From positions 372,001-436,000 of the forward strand of contig NZ_JAHXBF010000003.1 in NCBI RefSeq assembly GCF_020103695.1: 64,000 bases of DNA, given 5' to 3'. The notes below the pieces were generated by a model. That model saw nothing but the letters and a program-made list of their open reading frames with translations, ran no database searches and had not been told where the DNA came from. Shown in pieces: positions 50,800 to 61,868 of the stretch. Both the position numbers and the translations under genes were made by a program. The first letter of the stretch is position 1; the number at the start of each line of letters is the position of its first letter. Source of the DNA: Hyalangium versicolor. Its GTDB lineage: Bacteria; Myxococcota; Myxococcia; Myxococcales; Myxococcaceae.

Positions 50800-50920
50800 T
50801 CGGCACCTCGTGGAAAGGTTGGGCAGGCTGGGGTGACTCGCGGGGTCCTATGACAGGACTCGGCGCCGCTGAACAGCCCAGAGGCCGTTCTGTTCCCGAG
50901 CCACCGATTGGGGTGGTTGC

Positions 50921-52414
50921 CTATGGGAGCGGCTGGGTGACGAGGGCCTCGGCGAAGCGGTCGAAGATGCCTGATGCGGAGAGTGCGGGTTGCTCATCCA
51001 TGTTGCCGAGCATCACGGCGAAGACGACCTGGGGGTGTTCGGGGTCATCGGGGCGTTCGGCGACGCCCACGTAGGCCTTCTGGCTGGAGAGGGTGCCCGT
51101 CTTGGCGCGGAGGCGGCCCACGGTCTCGGCGGAGTTGCCGCTGCCGGCGAGTGTTCCGTCCACGCCGGTGATGGGGAGGCTGTCCAGGAGGGTGGCGGCA
51201 TAGGGTTCCTGGAGGCTGGTGAAGAGCACCCGGGCCAGGCCGTAGGCGGTGGCGAGGTTGTAGCGGGACAGGCCGCTGCCATCGATGGGCTTCAGGTCTC
51301 GCGAGGTGATGCCGCGGCGTGTGAGCTCGTCTCCCATGGCCTTGCGCAGATCGCTGTAGCGCTCGCCGCGGGTGCGCTCGCGGGCGAAGCGCAGGGCCAT
51401 GCGCTCGGCATAGAGGTTGAGGGATTCCTTGTTGGTGACCTTCACGAGCTCGGAGAGCGGAGGACTGACGAGATCGAGGAGGGGCTCGGCGGCGGGGCGC
51501 ACGGAGGTGGGAGCCGGAGATTGGGGAGAGGGAAGGTGGGTGAGACCGCGCCGGGAGAGGGCGTCCTCGACACAGGCGGAGAAGAGAGCCTGGGGATCGT
51601 CAACGGAGAGGCGGGTCGAATTGACGCTCGGGCACTGCTTGGCGGATGAGCGCCAGACACAGCGGACGCGAGAGGGATTGTTCTCGCGCAGGCAGGCGAA
51701 GCCGGAGCGAGAGGAGGAGGTGTCGAGCTGGATGAGAGAGGGGAAGGGCGCGAAGCGGGGTGTGAGGAGGACGGTGGGAGGGGCGGAGCAGGCAGAGCCC
51801 TGGGAGCGCACGAGGGACAGGTCGACGACGTTCTCGCGGAAGACGAAGGGCATGGGCATGGCGCTCATGGAGTAGGCCACGTCATCCCAGGCCCAGCCGG
51901 GGCCGAGCGGACCATCGAGACCGGTGTCCGGCACCTTGACCTGGAGCGCTCCCTTCCATCGGCGGATGCCTTTGCCCCAGAGGGCCTCGACGAGCTGATC
52001 GCAAGCGAGCCCGGTTTCGGGGAAGCGCCACGAGCCGAGGGAGGGATCGCCCGAGGACTCGACGACGACATCGCCCTCGAAGAGGTCGCCTTTGTGATTG
52101 CCTTCGATGGAGACGGGCGTGCGGAAGCGAAAGTCCGGGCCGAAGGCGGAGAGGGCGGCGGAGGTGGAGACGATCTTCATCGTCGAAGCCGGGAGCGAGC
52201 GGACATGCTCGTGGTGGGCATAGAGCAACAGGCCCGTCCGGGCATCGAGGACGATGACGCTCGCCAAGGCACCTTCGCCCTCGACGGCGGTGAAGAGTTC
52301 CTCCGCGGTCTTGGCGAAGGACTGTTGCTGGGAAGGACGGACCGCGCGAGGGCACCCCGAGAGCGCGAGGGCCGCGAGCAGGAGCAAGCGGAATGGAGCA
52401 GGGGAGCTTCGCAT
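50921..52414 (-). CDS. dacB: D-alanyl-D-alanine carboxypeptidase/endopeptidase (PBP4 type, S13)
   Basis: 497 residues. The signal sequence ends in a lipobox-like ALSGC (Cys21), so it may be lipid-anchored in the envelope. The penicillin-binding motifs are SxxK with Ser77-Lys80 (PASTMK), SxN as ESLNLYAE and KTG as RAKTGTLSS, with DGSGLSRYN in between, as in DacB/PBP4. The family trims or cuts D-Ala cross-links of peptidoglycan in the periplasm. It begins 8 bp after the end of the small lipoprotein gene at 52423 on the same strand, so the two may be cotranscribed. Confidence 0.9.
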   Translation of the reverse strand: MRSSPAPFRLLLLAALALSGCPRAVRPSQQQSFAKTAEELFTAVEGEGALASVIVLDARTGLLLYAHHEHVRSLPASTMKIVSTSAALSAFGPDFRFRTPVSIEGNHKGDLFEGDVVVESSGDPSLGSWRFPETGLACDQLVEALWGKGIRRWKGALQVKVPDTGLDGPLGPGWAWDDVAYSMSAMPMPFVFRENVVDLSLVRSQGSACSAPPTVLLTPRFAPFPSLIQLDTSSSRSGFACLRENNPSRVRCVWRSSAKQCPSVNSTRLSVDDPQALFSACVEDALSRRGLTHLPSPQSPAPTSVRPAAEPLLDLVSPPLSELVKVTNKESLNLYAERMALRFARERTRGERYSDLRKAMGDELTRRGITSRDLKPIDGSGLSRYNLATAYGLARVLFTSLQEPYAATLLDSLPITGVDGTLAGSGNSAETVGRLRAKTGTLSSQKAYVGVAERPDDPEHPQVVFAVMLGNMDEQPALSASGIFDRFAEALVTQPLP

Positions 52415-52422
52415 GTCACGGA

Positions 52423-52968
52423 TTACTGCTTGAGAGGAGCCTCGGAGTCCACCTTGTTGCTGCCAGTGCTGGAGGGGGTAGGGGGCGAACTGTACGAATC
52501 CAGTCCATCGATGGCGCGTCTCAGAATGCGCCCATCCACGCTGATCGCATAGGTTGCCCCGCTATCGAGCGGGCTAAATTCCCTCCCACAGTTCGCTGGT
52601 TTGAAGTCGATTCGGACGAAGATTACGTCGCCCTGTCTCCGGGCCAGATATCTGTGGGAGACCTGCTTGTCCTTGCAGGGAAGATCGGTCGGGTCCGGAT
52701 TGAGGAAGTCGTCGGCTGCGAGTCTGATGGCTTGAAGCGTATATCCATCCAGATCGATGTCGCTTGGCGCGACGTCGTCGAGATCCGGCAGCGCAATGTT
52801 TGAATCCTGGGAAACGGGTTGCTCCTGTTGGGGAGAGCAACTGCATCCGAAGAGGGTTCCCAGGGTTTTGCACGGGCCATGGGCACATCCGGCAAATAGG
52901 GTGGTGAAGATGCCTGTTGCAACGAGCAACGGGATCTTGAATGTCGGTCTCGGAATTCCGGTAGCCAT
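52423..52968 (-). CDS. Small lipoprotein, copy B of a duplicated pair
   Basis: 181 residues. The signal peptide ends at LFAGC (Cys28), then a Cys-rich stretch (CKTLGTLFGCSC). The mature domain has the block DGYTLQAIRLAADDFLNPDPT, then VIFVRIDFKPANCGREF and LDSGATYAISVDGRILRRAIDG, shared with the paralogue at 53870-54385. The family is unknown to me. It follows the JAMM-like gene by 24 bp. The composition is more AT-rich than the neighbouring genes. Confidence 0.75.
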   Translation of the reverse strand: MATGIPRPTFKIPLLVATGIFTTLFAGCAHGPCKTLGTLFGCSCSPQQEQPVSQDSNIALPDLDDVAPSDIDLDGYTLQAIRLAADDFLNPDPTDLPCKDKQVSHRYLARRQGDVIFVRIDFKPANCGREFSPLDSGATYAISVDGRILRRAIDGLDSYSSPPTPSSTGSNKVDSEAPLKQ

Positions 52969-52992
52969 GGCGCGGTTCGATGCCTGGAAGTG

Positions 52993-53826
52993 TTATGGGA
53001 ACTCTATGATCTGGATGTACGGCATGCTGTTCTCGCGATATTTGTGGTGGACCGTGGCGACTTCCTTCATCTCCCAGTGTCCCGCAGTGTCGACAGTCCA
53101 TTTTTGTATTTTGCGTGTGGTGCTTTCGTCTGTTTCGTCCAGGGGGATGTCGTACTGAAAGAAGCCATCGCATCTTGGGCTTCCTGAGGTGCCGTTTGAG
53201 AAGAATGCGATGATGCCAAGCTTGAACTGGCCGACGCTATGGAAAGAGCCCTTGAGCTTGTGACCGAGTGCCAGGATGTATCCGATGTCATGGTCGGTCA
53301 GGGTGTTCGCGGTTGGGTGGCTATGTACCGCAAGGACATACGTAATGTCTTTATCTGGGGGGAGGCTGGGGTCCTTGGCGTAGCGGGCATCAATGACGCG
53401 GCGGGGCATGTCGCATTTGCGTCTTCCCTTTGTTGTGTCTTGCCGCTCATTGGTTCCAATCCAACTCAGCTCGAACTGTCCTTGAGGGGTCTGGTAAATC
53501 CAGGCGCAATATTCCGTAGAGTCATCCCACGTTCGCACATCCAGGTGGTTGCCACGACGGCTGATCGAGGTCCTGGGAGTCATGGTGGCATCAGGGAGAG
53601 ACATCAGGACCGGACATGCATATTGCACAGCATCGAAATATGACTTGAAGGGGCCAGCGGTTTTGAAGGGCTCGGCTGTGCGTAGGGGGCCAGGGAGGGC
53701 GTATTCATACCCCGGCTTGGGCTCTTGCTCTGGGATGAGCAGAACACCCTCTGGCAATTCAGGATGCGTGGAGCATCCCGGTGCCAGTAAGGAGGCCAAT
53801 AACCATCGGAGGTACCTTGGCTTCAT
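52993..53826 (-). CDS. JAMM/MPN-like lipoprotein, copy B
   Basis: 277 residues. An N-terminal signal ends at LAPGC (Cys18), so it is a lipoprotein. The central block TYVLAVHSHPTANTLTDHDIGYI recalls the JAMM/MPN metal motif (HxH then a hydroxyl residue and Asp), with FELSWIGTNE upstream as a possible Glu strand. The same motif form appears in DUF4329-like domains. If metal binding is kept, it would be an extracytoplasmic isopeptidase or amidase; this is inference. It is closely paralogous to 54404-55231 and forms a two-gene unit with the small lipoprotein downstream. Confidence 0.68.
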   Translation of the reverse strand: MKPRYLRWLLASLLAPGCSTHPELPEGVLLIPEQEPKPGYEYALPGPLRTAEPFKTAGPFKSYFDAVQYACPVLMSLPDATMTPRTSISRRGNHLDVRTWDDSTEYCAWIYQTPQGQFELSWIGTNERQDTTKGRRKCDMPRRVIDARYAKDPSLPPDKDITYVLAVHSHPTANTLTDHDIGYILALGHKLKGSFHSVGQFKLGIIAFFSNGTSGSPRCDGFFQYDIPLDETDESTTRKIQKWTVDTAGHWEMKEVATVHHKYRENSMPYIQIIEFP

Positions 53827-53869
53827 CTAGCGAATCCCAGTGCGGCGTGAGCCAGGGGAACTTCACATG

Positions 53870-54385
53870 TTACGGGGATGTGTTCGGGGAAGGTGCATCT
53901 TTCGGTGCAGAAGGAGAGGGTGTGTCGTCGTAGGGTTCCATCCCGTCGAGGGCTCTCCGCAAGATATGTCCGTCGACACTGATGGCATAGGTAGCCCCGC
54001 TGTCCAGCATGCCGAACTTCCTGCCACAGTTCTCCGGCTTGAAGTCGATGCGAACAAAGATGATGTCTCCCTCACGTCGAGCCTGGTAGCGGTGGGAGGA
54101 CTGTCTGGCTCTACAGGACTCGAGCTTGGGATCTGGATTCAAGAAGTCATCCGCCGCGATCCGGATGGCTTGAAACGTATATCCATCGACATCGGTGTCG
54201 ACAGGAAGCCTTCCATCAAAGTCTGGAAGAGGAATCGAGGGATTCTCAGGCTCAGGCGGGGAGGGTCTGGCGGAGCAATCACACCCGAACAAGGAGCCCA
54301 AGGCTTTGCATGGCCCATGAGCACAACCCGAGAGCGCTGCGGTGCACAAGCAAAGCGTGAGGAACATCCGCAGCGTCATGGCCAT
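53870..54385 (-). CDS. Small lipoprotein, copy A of a duplicated pair
   Basis: 171 residues. The lipobox is ALSGC (Cys21). It shares with copy B the CAHGPCK start of the mature protein, the DGYTFQAIRIAADDFLNPDP block and the ending GHILRRALDG. After these come low-complexity Pro/Ser residues. It is 18 bp downstream of the JAMM-like copy A gene. The function is unknown; conserved pairing suggests that the two lipoproteins act together. Confidence 0.75.
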   Translation of the reverse strand: MAMTLRMFLTLCLCTAALSGCAHGPCKALGSLFGCDCSARPSPPEPENPSIPLPDFDGRLPVDTDVDGYTFQAIRIAADDFLNPDPKLESCRARQSSHRYQARREGDIIFVRIDFKPENCGRKFGMLDSGATYAISVDGHILRRALDGMEPYDDTPSPSAPKDAPSPNTSP

Positions 54386-54403
54386 GGCCCCGTCTCGGTG
54401 TGG

Positions 54404-55231
54404 CTAGGGGTGTTGAAGGTCGATGATCTTGATGTAGGGGTCTTGATGGTCCGGCGGGTACTCGTGCTGAGCGATGGCAACCTCTTCCATCTTCCATTTT
54501 CCCGCTGCATGGGTAGTCCACTTCTGGATCGTCTTCGTGGCGCCTTGGAGTTCATCCAAGGGAAGCGTGTACTGGAAAAAGCCATCACAGGTGGGGTTGT
54601 CATGATCGTTTCGCGAGAAGAACGCGATGATGCCGATGCTGAACTGGCCCATGCTGTGGAAGGAGTCTTGAAGGCTGCGACCCTGCTTGATGATGTAGCC
54701 GATATCGTGTCGAGTCAGCAGGCTTGCGACAGGATGGCTGTGGACGGCAAATACATAGGTGAGGTTTCTGTCGGGCGGGAGCTTGGGATCGTCGTTGTAG
54801 CGAGCATCCAGGACGCGAGGAGGTATGTCGCATCTGCGGTACTCCGACCGGTCCTGAATCTCGTTGGTACCGATCCAGCTCAGCTCGTAGGCGCCGTCTG
54901 GCGTCTGGTAGATCCACGCACAGTACTCCGTGGCCTCATCCCAGGAGCGTTCTTCGATGAAGCGTCCACGTTGGATCACGGCTGTTCGTCGCTTCGCGAC
55001 GGCTCCGGGCAGGGACATCAAGACCGGGCAGGCGTAGCGTAGTGCCTCGAAGTGTGACTTGAAGGGACCGGCTGTGTGGAAGGGCTGGGCTGTGCGCAGA
55101 GGGCCGGGGAGTGCGTACTCGTAGCCTTCTGGGGGACGTCTGTATGGGATGGTCACGACTCCTTCTGGGAGTCCGGCATCGTGAGTGCATCCCGATGCCA
55201 ACAGCAGCAGCCAGAGAGAGTAGCGAGGCAT
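54404..55231 (-). CDS. JAMM/MPN-like lipoprotein, copy A
   Basis: 275 residues from the ATG at 55231; a GTG frame to 55255 would add eight residues before the signal. The signal ends at LLASGC and the metal-motif block reads YVFAVHSHPVASLLTRHDIGYI. The shared blocks with copy B run through the whole protein (GYEYALPGPLRTAQPF, TEYCAWIYQTPDGAYELSWIGTNE, CDGFFQYTLPLDE). It is the first gene of the four-gene tandem array, 35 bp after the cyclase gene stop. Confidence 0.68.
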   Translation of the reverse strand: MPRYSLWLLLLASGCTHDAGLPEGVVTIPYRRPPEGYEYALPGPLRTAQPFHTAGPFKSHFEALRYACPVLMSLPGAVAKRRTAVIQRGRFIEERSWDEATEYCAWIYQTPDGAYELSWIGTNEIQDRSEYRRCDIPPRVLDARYNDDPKLPPDRNLTYVFAVHSHPVASLLTRHDIGYIIKQGRSLQDSFHSMGQFSIGIIAFFSRNDHDNPTCDGFFQYTLPLDELQGATKTIQKWTTHAAGKWKMEEVAIAQHEYPPDHQDPYIKIIDLQHP

Positions 55232-55266
55232 GCGGGGTTTCCGAGAGATGCGCACGTTACTCTCGA

Positions 55267-56565
55267 TTACTTACGGATCCCAGTCAGGAACCAGGTCTTC
55301 ACTCGGCCAATGCTCTTCATCTCTGTCTCTCCACGCGGCTCGAATGTGAAGCGATCCTGTAGTGCCACTCGGGTGGATTCGCCGACGTGGATATGCCCGG
55401 CCAGTCCGTGCGACTCCAGTCGGCTGGCCATGTTCACCGTGTCTCCCCACAAGTCGTAGGCGAACTTGCGTGTGCCGATGATGCCCGCGATCACCGGCCC
55501 GCTGTGCATCCCGATACGCAGGTCCAGTGATGTCCCCAGCACCCGATTCAGCCGCCGGATGGCCTCCACCATCTCGAGCGCCGTCTGTGCCATGACCTCG
55601 CGGTGATCAGCGCGTGGGGCCGGTACCCCCGCCACCACCATGTACGCGTCCCCGATAGTTTTGATCTTCTCCAGCCCGTAGCGCTCGCTCAGCGCATCGA
55701 ACTCCGTGAAGACCTGTCCCAGGATCTCCACGACCTGCTCGGGCGGCAGCAGCATCGACCAGCGCGTGAAGTCCACCAGATCCGCGAACAGGACGGTGAC
55801 ATCCTCGAACCGCTCGGCGATGGCCTGCTCTCCTCGCTTGAGTCGCTCCACGATGGGGTGAGGCAGGATGTTGAGCAGCAGCCGTTCCGAGCGCTGGGTG
55901 GCCTCGGACAGCTCTCGCGTCCGCTCGGTGATGCGGGCCTCCAGCAGCCGGTTTGCATCCCGAAGCTGCGAGTCCAGTTGGGCCTGCGTCACGCGCGCCG
56001 CGATCATGGACGCCACGGTGGTGAGGATGTGGAGATGCTCCTCCGTGAAGAAGCCCAACTGGGAGTGCTCCGAATCCAGCACGCCGATCACCACTCCCTG
56101 GGAGAAGATCGGCAGTGCCAGCTCCGACAACCGCGCCTGATCATCCTGGATGTAGCGAGGCTCCTTCCGTGTATCGGAGATGAGTTCCGTCATCCCCGTT
56201 ACCGCCACCGTACCGACGATCCCCTTCCCGGGCTGGATGAGGATGGGCGAGAGGATCTCCCGCTCCCGGGGATTCTTCGGCCCGTAGGCCGCCCGCTGGA
56301 CGAGGTGCTCGCGCCGCTCATCGAACAGGTAGATGACGCAGTCCTCCAGCCCCAGGTGGGCTACGGCTCCCTGTGCCACGTCCCAGAGGATGTCGTCCAC
56401 GTTCGTCTGGGGCTGGAGCAGTGAGGCCGCCAACCGGTTGATGGCGTCCAGGCTGCGCGCTTTAGCCTCCAACTCGCGGACGCGCCGCTCAAGGGCGCGC
56501 TTCTCGTCTGAGAGCGGCTCCGTGCCGGGATCGAGGCTGTCAGGCTGCACCGGAGAGGGGGGCAT
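55267..56565 (-). CDS. GAF-domain class III adenylate/guanylate cyclase
   Basis: About 432 residues. A coiled coil (about 20-45) leads into a GAF domain (VDDILWDVAQGAVAHLGLEDC to HILTTVASMIAARV), then another coiled coil and the cyclase domain: VTVLFADLVDFTRWS with the first metal Asp, KTIGDAYMVVAG with Lys and second Asp, and YDLWGDTVNMASRLES with the Asp/Asn/Arg of the active site. All catalytic residues are present, and Lys plus Asp at the base-recognition positions favour ATP as substrate. No membrane segment, so it is a soluble sensor. The start is uncertain between the ATG at 56565 and a GTG at 56586. The 214 bp upstream hold nothing else that I see. Confidence 0.92.
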   Translation of the reverse strand: MPPSPVQPDSLDPGTEPLSDEKRALERRVRELEAKARSLDAINRLAASLLQPQTNVDDILWDVAQGAVAHLGLEDCVIYLFDERREHLVQRAAYGPKNPREREILSPILIQPGKGIVGTVAVTGMTELISDTRKEPRYIQDDQARLSELALPIFSQGVVIGVLDSEHSQLGFFTEEHLHILTTVASMIAARVTQAQLDSQLRDANRLLEARITERTRELSEATQRSERLLLNILPHPIVERLKRGEQAIAERFEDVTVLFADLVDFTRWSMLLPPEQVVEILGQVFTEFDALSERYGLEKIKTIGDAYMVVAGVPAPRADHREVMAQTALEMVEAIRRLNRVLGTSLDLRIGMHSGPVIAGIIGTRKFAYDLWGDTVNMASRLESHGLAGHIHVGESTRVALQDRFTFEPRGETEMKSIGRVKTWFLTGIRK

Positions 56566-56779
56566 ACGGCGCACACATCGTCTCACTGTTCTACGCCATG
56601 TGTCATTTCTCTCCTCAGCCCGAGTCCAGCTGAGTGGTGGCGAGGATCGTCAGCAGGTCGGACTCCACCTATCTCCCCACGCAGATATCTTCTCGCCGAG
56701 ATAGCCCTCTTCATGTCCCGGAGACTCTGCTGCGGCGGGCAATCGCAGCAGCACCCCTCATTGCGAGAAGTGCTCTGCC

Positions 56780-57814
56780 TCAGCGGGCAAGGGTGATGGG
56801 TAGGTCCTTCATCATCCAGATGTCGTGGTCCACATACGGCGTCGCGCCGTTCTGGTACGACCAGAACAGCGTGACGTAACCCGGGGTGCCCTGAAGAACA
56901 GGGTGGGGCTCGACGTCGTACGTCGAAGGCGTGCTGGTGACCCGCGTCGCCGCAGACCACTTCAGCCCGTCCGCGCTGGTGCGGTAGTACACGTCGAACG
57001 CATTGGAGCCGGTCTGCTCGATGTACGTCACCAGCACGTTCCCATCCTCCAGCGTCAGTGGCTGGGAGTCGTGGCTGTTGGAACCGCTCGACACCACCGA
57101 GGCCGGGCCGCTCCAGTCATACGGATCATACGAAGCCTTCGAGTACAGCTCGAGCCGTCCACCCGAGGCATTCACCTGGTACGTCACCACGTAGAGCCCA
57201 TCACTGGCGCGCCGGGTGATGCGTGGCAGCGCCGCCGTCCCGTCGCTCACCTGCGTCTTCTGCGTGTCCCACGTGGCGCCCCCATCGAGCGAGCGTGCGA
57301 TGTAGCTGGGCCCCGAGAGCCGGTGGTACGTCATCGTCAGAGAACCATCGTCCTCGCGGATGACCGTGGGATTGACCTCCGTGTGAGTGCTCCAGCCCAG
57401 ATCGATCGGCCCCCGTGCGAACCAGAGCCTGCCGTTCGATGAGGTGGACCGGTGGATCCGGTAGACACCGCCGCCCTCGGCCACCAGGTAGAACACCGCG
57501 AAGCTGCCATTCGGAAGCCGCACCAGGGCAGGGTGGCGCTCGTTGAGCGAGCTGCCCACGATCATCCGCGGCTCGGACCAGGTCGCGCCTTCGTCCCGCG
57601 AGATCGTCAGGTAGAGATCACCCGAGTTCGTTCCCGCCGCCAGGCGCTCGATGACCACCATCAGATCTCCCGAGAGCAGGCGCAGCGGCGAGGGCTGATA
57701 GTCCAGCTCGCTGCCGTTGTAGATGGGCCCGCCCGTTTGCGCCCCGGCCGGGCTCCCGACGAGGGCCATCCCCACAAGCACCAGGCCCCATGCCTTCAGC
57801 AGACGACTCTTCAT
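56780..57814 (-). CDS. Exported sialidase-fold (BNR/Asp-box) protein
   Basis: 344 residues from the ATG at 57814, which starts a good signal peptide (LLKAWGLVLVGMALVGSPAGAQ); the longer frame is unlikely. At least three Asp-box repeats (SRDEGATWS, SLDGGATWD, SADGLKWS) mark a six-bladed propeller as in sialidases and exo-acting glycosidases. Whether the catalytic residues of sialidases are kept is not clear; many such proteins only bind sugar. It diverges from the glucosidase gene, with 62 bp between the starts, so the two genes may be co-regulated in polysaccharide use. Confidence 0.8.
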   Translation of the reverse strand: MKSRLLKAWGLVLVGMALVGSPAGAQTGGPIYNGSELDYQPSPLRLLSGDLMVVIERLAAGTNSGDLYLTISRDEGATWSEPRMIVGSSLNERHPALVRLPNGSFAVFYLVAEGGGVYRIHRSTSSNGRLWFARGPIDLGWSTHTEVNPTVIREDDGSLTMTYHRLSGPSYIARSLDGGATWDTQKTQVSDGTAALPRITRRASDGLYVVTYQVNASGGRLELYSKASYDPYDWSGPASVVSSGSNSHDSQPLTLEDGNVLVTYIEQTGSNAFDVYYRTSADGLKWSAATRVTSTPSTYDVEPHPVLQGTPGYVTLFWSYQNGATPYVDHDIWMMKDLPITLAR

Positions 57815-57876
57815 GGACGCGATTCCTCCCGTGCGGTTCGCTGTTGGAACCGTCACCAGGAGTCTATGGTTCCCCC

Positions 57877-60570
<2,694 letters not shown>

Positions 60571-60576
60571 GTCAGC

Positions 60577-60604
60577 GGACGGCTCGGTGCGTCCGAGCCT
60601 CCGT
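60577..60604 (+). terminator. Two-way hairpin between convergent genes
   Basis: Stem GGCTCGG (60581-60587), loop TGCGT, CCGAGCC (60593-60599), with GGAC and GTCC further extending it around a short bulge. It lies in the 65 bp between the convergent glucosidase and zinc-ribbon genes. No T run follows, so function as a terminator is only likely from position. Confidence 0.45.
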
Positions 60605-60635
60605 CCGAGCTCCGTCCGGGCCTCTCCGGCCTACG

Positions 60636-61592
60636 TCACAGGCTCTTCTGGATGCTCGCCATGGGGGCCGCTTCGAACTCGGCGGTGCGCCGCCGGGCCG
60701 TGCGGAAGATCGTCGTGCAGTTGGCGCAGCGCAGCCGCACCATGCTCCCCGGCGCGATCGAGCTCTTCGCGGAGAACGCCGGCTCTCGAAGATCCGCGTC
60801 CTCCAGCCGGCCCTTGCACAGCGGGCAGGCATCTCCCGCGCTGGCCCGGACCGCCGGATCCCTCAGCCGGCGCCAGCGCTCCATCGCATCCGGAGTCCAC
60901 GCCAGCGCGCAGTACACGTGATCGTGCCAGGAGGACTCGCCGTACTCGTTCTCGATGCTCAGCCCCAGCTCCCGGCGGAACACGGAGATGATGTTCGCCT
61001 CGGGGCTCATGCCTCGAGCCGCTACCCGGTGGCCCTCCAGGAAACAGGTGCCATATCCGTCCACGCTCAGGATGCAGCGGGCCATTGCCCAGAAGGGGTG
61101 CAGCACCCGCTGCGCCGGCGGTGCCAGCGTGTCCAACCCCGGCACGTCATCGATCAGCGGCATGTCCCCGCCAAAGCCGATCCGCGCCTCGCTCTCGCTC
61201 CGCGACACTGACAGCGTCCGCCGTCCTCGCCCGAAGCTGATCGCCGCCGCCTCATCCTCGTCGTGCACGAGCGCCACGCCCGCGCAGTAGTCCCACGCCT
61301 CCGGGAGGTCCGGATGGTGGTTGATGCTGAACGGCACGCAGACCAGTCGGCCCGAGGACACCGGAGGCCGGGGCAGCGCCGCCACATCGTCCTCTCGCGC
61401 TCGGCCCCAGCTCAGATCGGGTCCGCCAAAGTGCAGCGACTCGAAGAGCAGCGCGGCGCTCTGCAGCCGCCCGAGGATCTCCCGAGAGTGTTTCCCCGTC
61501 TCATCGCGCTGCGACGCACCCAGCTGTGTGGCGCGCCGGACGAGCGCTTCGGCGAAGGACTCCGTCCACTGCTGAATGGCTGAGCGATTCAT
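60636..61592 (-). CDS. Unknown protein with C-terminal zinc ribbon
   Basis: 318 residues from the ATG at 61592 (NRSAIQQWTESFAEAL). A longer frame to 61853 has non-coding character and I reject it. The main body has blocks I do not assign (HFGGPDLSWGRAREDD, VCVPFSINHHPDLPEAWDYCAG, GYGTCFLEGHRVAARG). The C-terminal 60 residues contain CPLCKG and CANC, two Cys pairs of a zinc ribbon, which may bind nucleic acid or protein. It is followed upstream by a 276-bp divergent region shared with the cytochrome gene, lower in GC, which should hold both promoters. Confidence 0.7.
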   Translation of the reverse strand: MNRSAIQQWTESFAEALVRRATQLGASQRDETGKHSREILGRLQSAALLFESLHFGGPDLSWGRAREDDVAALPRPPVSSGRLVCVPFSINHHPDLPEAWDYCAGVALVHDEDEAAAISFGRGRRTLSVSRSESEARIGFGGDMPLIDDVPGLDTLAPPAQRVLHPFWAMARCILSVDGYGTCFLEGHRVAARGMSPEANIISVFRRELGLSIENEYGESSWHDHVYCALAWTPDAMERWRRLRDPAVRASAGDACPLCKGRLEDADLREPAFSAKSSIAPGSMVRLRCANCTTIFRTARRRTAEFEAAPMASIQKSL

Positions 61593-61868
61593 GGGACGAG
61601 CATGGGTCTGAGTTTCACGAACTGTAGTAAAAATCATGTCCTTCATGAAAATCAAGTTTTGCCGTGCACGAGCAGTGGACTGATTTTCAGAAGAAGAAAC
61701 GGATGGCAAGCCTTGTTGTTCCGTGCACCTTCGGGAAGTCCCAGGCGACCGTCCAGGCGCCCCATCCGACCGTTCGGGCATGTAGGCGTCCAGGCTGGAG
61801 AGGGTTGCAGGAGCCTCGCTCCATGACCTGCCGCGCTCCTCGAGAGGCGGCACCTCGTGGAGCCTCTC

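Noticed and set aside
60577..60604. The hairpin near 60590 as a mobile element end
   Set aside because: There is no partner repeat or transposase nearby, and its position between convergent genes fits a terminator better.
61593..61853. An N-terminal extension of the zinc-ribbon protein
   Set aside because: The extra 87 residues are low in complexity and cover the AT-richer divergent promoter region; the ATG at 61592 is a better start.
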